DNA of 64,000 nt. Source: Apiospora phragmitis (lineage: Eukaryota > Ascomycota > Sordariomycetes > Amphisphaeriales > Apiosporaceae). Both the position numbers and the translations under genes were made by a program. The stretch spans positions 806,001-870,000 of the forward strand of contig JAQQWL010000013.1 of the NCBI GenBank assembly GCA_038363925.1. Direction: 5' to 3'. A model generated the notes under the pieces. That model made no database searches. It was not told the DNA's origin and saw nothing but the letters and a program-made list of their open reading frames with translations. Each line of letters starts with the position of its first letter. Position 1 is the first letter of the stretch. This document shows, piece after piece, positions 60,817 to 64,000 of this stretch.

Positions 60817-63800
60817 ATGAATGGTCCCGGACCAACAACGCGCTCCTCGAAGCGCAAACAAGGCTCGTTCATAGCCGACGAGCGACCACAGAAGCAACAT
60901 CGTCTCAGCAATGGGAAGGTTTCACCCGGAGACAATACTCCTGAGCTGGTGATGGGAGATGCCCACGAGCCGGCCGACGAGTGGGAAGAGCATGGTGCAT
61001 GTTATCCACTCCAGCCTGGCGAAAGCGCAGAATGGCAAGATACTGTTGAAAAGGTCATTAGAAATGTCGTCTCAATTCGTTTCTGTCAAACTTGCGCTTT
61101 CGATACAGACCCTGCGCTTAACGAGCGAAGCCACCGGCTTCGTAGTCGATGCTGAGAAGGGCTACATCTTGACCAACCGACACGTCGTGGGTTCTGGCCC
61201 GTTCTGGGGCTACGTCGTGTTTGATAACCATGAGGAGGTAGACGCTTACCCGGTCTACCGTGATCCGGTCCATGACTTTGGTATCCTTAGGTTCAATCCA
61301 GAGGCTATCAAATACATGCCCGTCTCCGCCCTGACGCTCCGGCCCGAGTTCGCCAAAGGTGCGTGATCAATATCCGTGTCGATTCGTTGAGCTTCACTAA
61401 TGAAATAGCAGTTGGTGTCGAAATTCGTGTTGTTGGAAATGATGCTGGCGAGAAGCTCAGTATTCTGTCTGGTGTCATTAGCCGTCTTGATCGCAATGCC
61501 CCAGAATACGGTGAGGGATACAGTGACTTCAACACATGTTACTACCAAGCGAATGCCGCTGCCAGTGGAGGAAGTTCCGGCAGTCCCGTCGTCAACATTG
61601 ATGGATTTGCGATAGCTCTCCAAGCTGGCGGAAGATCGGACGGCGCCTCGACCGACTATTTTCTCCCATTGGACCGACCTTTGCGGGCCCTCAAGTGCAT
61701 ACAAGAGGAAAGACCCGTTGAACGGGGCACCATTCAATGCCAGTTCCTACTGAAGCCCTTTGACGAATGTCGCCGACTTGGTCTCACTCCAGAGTGGGAG
61801 GCTGCTGTGCGCAAGCAGTTCCCAAAGGAAACCAACATGCTTGTGGCTGAGATTTGTCTACCGGAGGGCCCATCTCACAACAAAATTGAAGAGGGTGATG
61901 TCTTGATCAAAGTCAACGACGAGGTTTTGACCCAGTTCATCCGCCTTGATGACATTCTCGATTCCCATGTGGGCAAGACAGTTCGCTTTTTGCTCCTTCG
62001 AGGGGGTGAGACGATCGAGGTAGAGATTCAAGTTGGAGATCTGCACCAAATCACGCCTGATCGATTCGTCTCAGTTGCTGGGGCAAGCTTCCACAGTCTT
62101 TCGTATCAGCAAGCGCGCCTCTACGGTGTTGCTTGCAAAGGTGTATTTGTATGCGAATCTACGGGGTCTTTCCGTTTTGAATCTGCAGATAATGGCTGGA
62201 TGATTCAATCTGTCGACCAAAAGGAAACGCCTGATCTCGAGTCCTTCATCGAAACTATGAAACAAATTCCCGATAAGAAGCGAGTGGTCGTCACATACAA
62301 GCATTTGAGAGACCTCCACACCCTCAACACGACAATTATCAACGTTGATAGGCATTGGTCGACAAAGATGCGTCTTGCAGTACGTAATGATGTTTCTGGT
62401 CTCTGGGATTTCACAGATCTGGCCGACGCCTTGCCGCAAGAGCCCCCCGAATGCCGCAAAGGCAGCTTCATCCGTCTTCAGCATACGTCCCACCCTGCTG
62501 TGGCTGATCTAGTGCGAAGTTTCGTACACGTCAGCTGCACCATGCCTGTCAAGTTGGATGGTTTCCCAAGAAACCGGAAATGGGGGATGGGTGTCGTGAT
62601 TGATGCTGAAGCAGGGCTCGTTGTGATTTCGAGAGCCATTGTGCCTTACGATCTATGCGACATCTGGATTACGATTGCCGACTCCATCGTTGTTGAGGGC
62701 AAGGTAGTATTTCTACATCCTCTGCAGAACTATGCCGTCATCAAGTACGATCCTAAACTGGTTGATGCTCCGGTCCAGAGTGCCAAGCTAGGTACCGAAT
62801 ACCTGACCCAGGGAGCCCCTACAACATTCCTGGGGTACAACCGCAGTGGCAAGATCGTCCACACCACCACGACGGTTACAGAAATCACGGCTGTTGCCAT
62901 TCCAGCTAACTCCGGGGCACCGAGGTATCGTGCTACCAATGTCGACGCGATCACAGTTGATACCAACCTGAGTGGCCAGTGCGGAAGCGGTGTTCTTGTC
63001 GACAAGGACGGCACAGTCCAAGCTCTCTGGCTCACCTATCTAGGAGAGAGATCCGCACATAGCTCCAGAGATGAGGAATATCACCTTGGTCTTGCTACGC
63101 CAACCCTCTTGCCTGTGATATCTCAAATCCAGAAAGGTGTAGTCCCCAAACTCCGCATACTGTCCATGGAATTTAGGGCGATACACATGGCGCAGGCACG
63201 TGTAATGGGGGTCAGTGAGGACTGGCTTCACAAGGTCTCTGTCGCCAACCAGCATACACATCAGCTTTTCATGGTGTCCAAGCGCACATTTGAGCGTGGC
63301 AACAAGCCTCAAGTGCTTTTGGAAGGGGACATCATCTTAACTCTGAATGGCAATATGATCACCCGTGTATCGGAGCTGGATGTGATGTACTCGCATGACA
63401 TACTCGACGCTGTCATAGTGCGGAAGAGCAAGGAGCTTCACCTCCAAGTGCCCACTGTCCTTGCAGATGATGTGGAAACTGACCACGCGGTGTCCTTCTG
63501 TGGGGCTATCTTACATGCGCCGCATCATGCCGTTCGCCAACAAATAAGCAAGCTGCACAGCGAAGTATATGTTTCCGCACGGACTAGAGGATCGCCGGCG
63601 TATCAGTACGGGCTGGCACCGACCAACTTCATTACGCACATCAACAACAAGCCGACTCCGGATCTCAAGTCGTTTTTGGAAGCTGTTGTCAACATCCCAG
63701 ACAATACTTGTGAGTCCACCATGTGCTGAACATAGAGCAATAATGCGGACTAACCTATTATAGATTTCCGGATCAAGGCAATGACGTTTGATAACGTACC

Positions 63801-63996
63801 GTGGATGATCACGATGAAGAAGAATGAACACTATTTCCCGACTATGGAATGGATCAAGGATGGGTCTGCGCCCAACGGATGGAAACGCGTCACATACGAA
63901 GACAACAAGGTGCATGAGGGAGAACCAAAGGAAGGCTTACTGCCAACCACGGCAGAGGACACTGGCGAGCTAGATGAGGCTGTCGGTGGTATCTGA
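60817..63996 (+). CDS. nma111: Nma111-type HtrA-like serine protease (pro-apoptotic), with one 1-nt frameshift
   Basis: Nuclear HtrA-family serine protease with duplicated protease/PDZ halves. In yeast, Nma111 promotes apoptosis and cleaves the inhibitor Bir1. Exons 60817-61358, 61412-63709 and 63764-63996 give about 1023 aa, the normal length. A basic N-terminus ([16 protein letters not shown]) resembles its nuclear localisation signal. Catalytic residues are His122 (TNRHVV, codon 61181-61183), Asp153 (HDFGIL) and Ser238 (GSSGSPV). A first PDZ follows ([11 protein letters not shown]), then a second protease-like half with a degenerate site ([11 protein letters not shown]) and PDZ-like regions. 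One extra A at 61120-61121 shifts the frame between DPAL and TSEATGFVV; read as given it ends at 61155, before the active site. The spliced frame otherwise has no stops. Confidence 0.92.
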
Positions 63997-64000
63997 CATG

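Noticed and set aside
1..64000. tRNA, rRNA or CRISPR features
   Set aside because: No TpsiC-arm/A-box pairs, rRNA-like blocks or regularly spaced repeats were seen by eye; a covariance-model scan would be needed to exclude a tRNA firmly.

Overview
The window comes from a filamentous ascomycete (Pezizomycotina), most likely a Sordariomycete and possibly Hypocreales. The evidence is short 45-70 nt GT-AG introns with CTRAC-like branch points, G/C-ending codons, Exo70, Nma111 and Ula1 proteins of ascomycete type, a Zn2Cys6 regulator with a fungal-specific domain, and a transposon block that looks mutated by RIP (repeat-induced point mutation). The order-level call is inference.

Region 1 (1 to about 18.25 kb) is an extremely AT-rich isochore with almost no CpA or TpG, an excess of TpA, and CpG largely kept. 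It holds no intact gene. Repeats can still be traced: four copies of a Fot1/Pot2-like (pogo, Tc1-mariner) DNA transposon of about 1.86 kb with TIRs and TA duplications, three relics of a Ty3/Gypsy integrase (probably a chromovirus), LTR fragments, a TIR element of about 750 bp, and small direct repeats. One Fot1-like copy (11371-13215) sits at the edge of a Gypsy relic.

Region 2 (18.3-64 kb) has normal base composition and widely spaced genes: a 14-TMS MFS transporter (18372-20399, -), a doubtful two-exon gene (24004-24726, +), a fumarylacetoacetate-hydrolase-family protein (25884-27124, +, frameshifted), a Cys-rich unknown interrupted by two TAG codons (32002-32487, +), Exo70 (36043-37996, -), a class III aminotransferase (38579-40243, -), two hypothetical ORFs (43.0-44.5 kb, -), a secreted subtilisin-like protease with four frameshifts (44763-47733, +), a Zn2Cys6 transcription factor (50975-53364, -), the NEDD8 E1 regulatory subunit Ula1 (58156-59985, -, one frameshift) and the HtrA-like protease Nma111 (60817-63996, +, one frameshift). 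Ula1 and Nma111 diverge from a shared 0.8 kb promoter region.

The genes do not form an evident pathway or biosynthetic cluster. Housekeeping genes (exocyst, neddylation, nuclear HtrA protease) are mixed with accessory ones (transporter, secreted protease, regulator). The seven single-base frameshifts in four otherwise well-conserved genes suggest residual assembly indels more than real decay. The two in-frame TAGs in the 32 kb gene are C-to-T changes at CpA and look like mutation. I found no rRNA, tRNA or CRISPR features.
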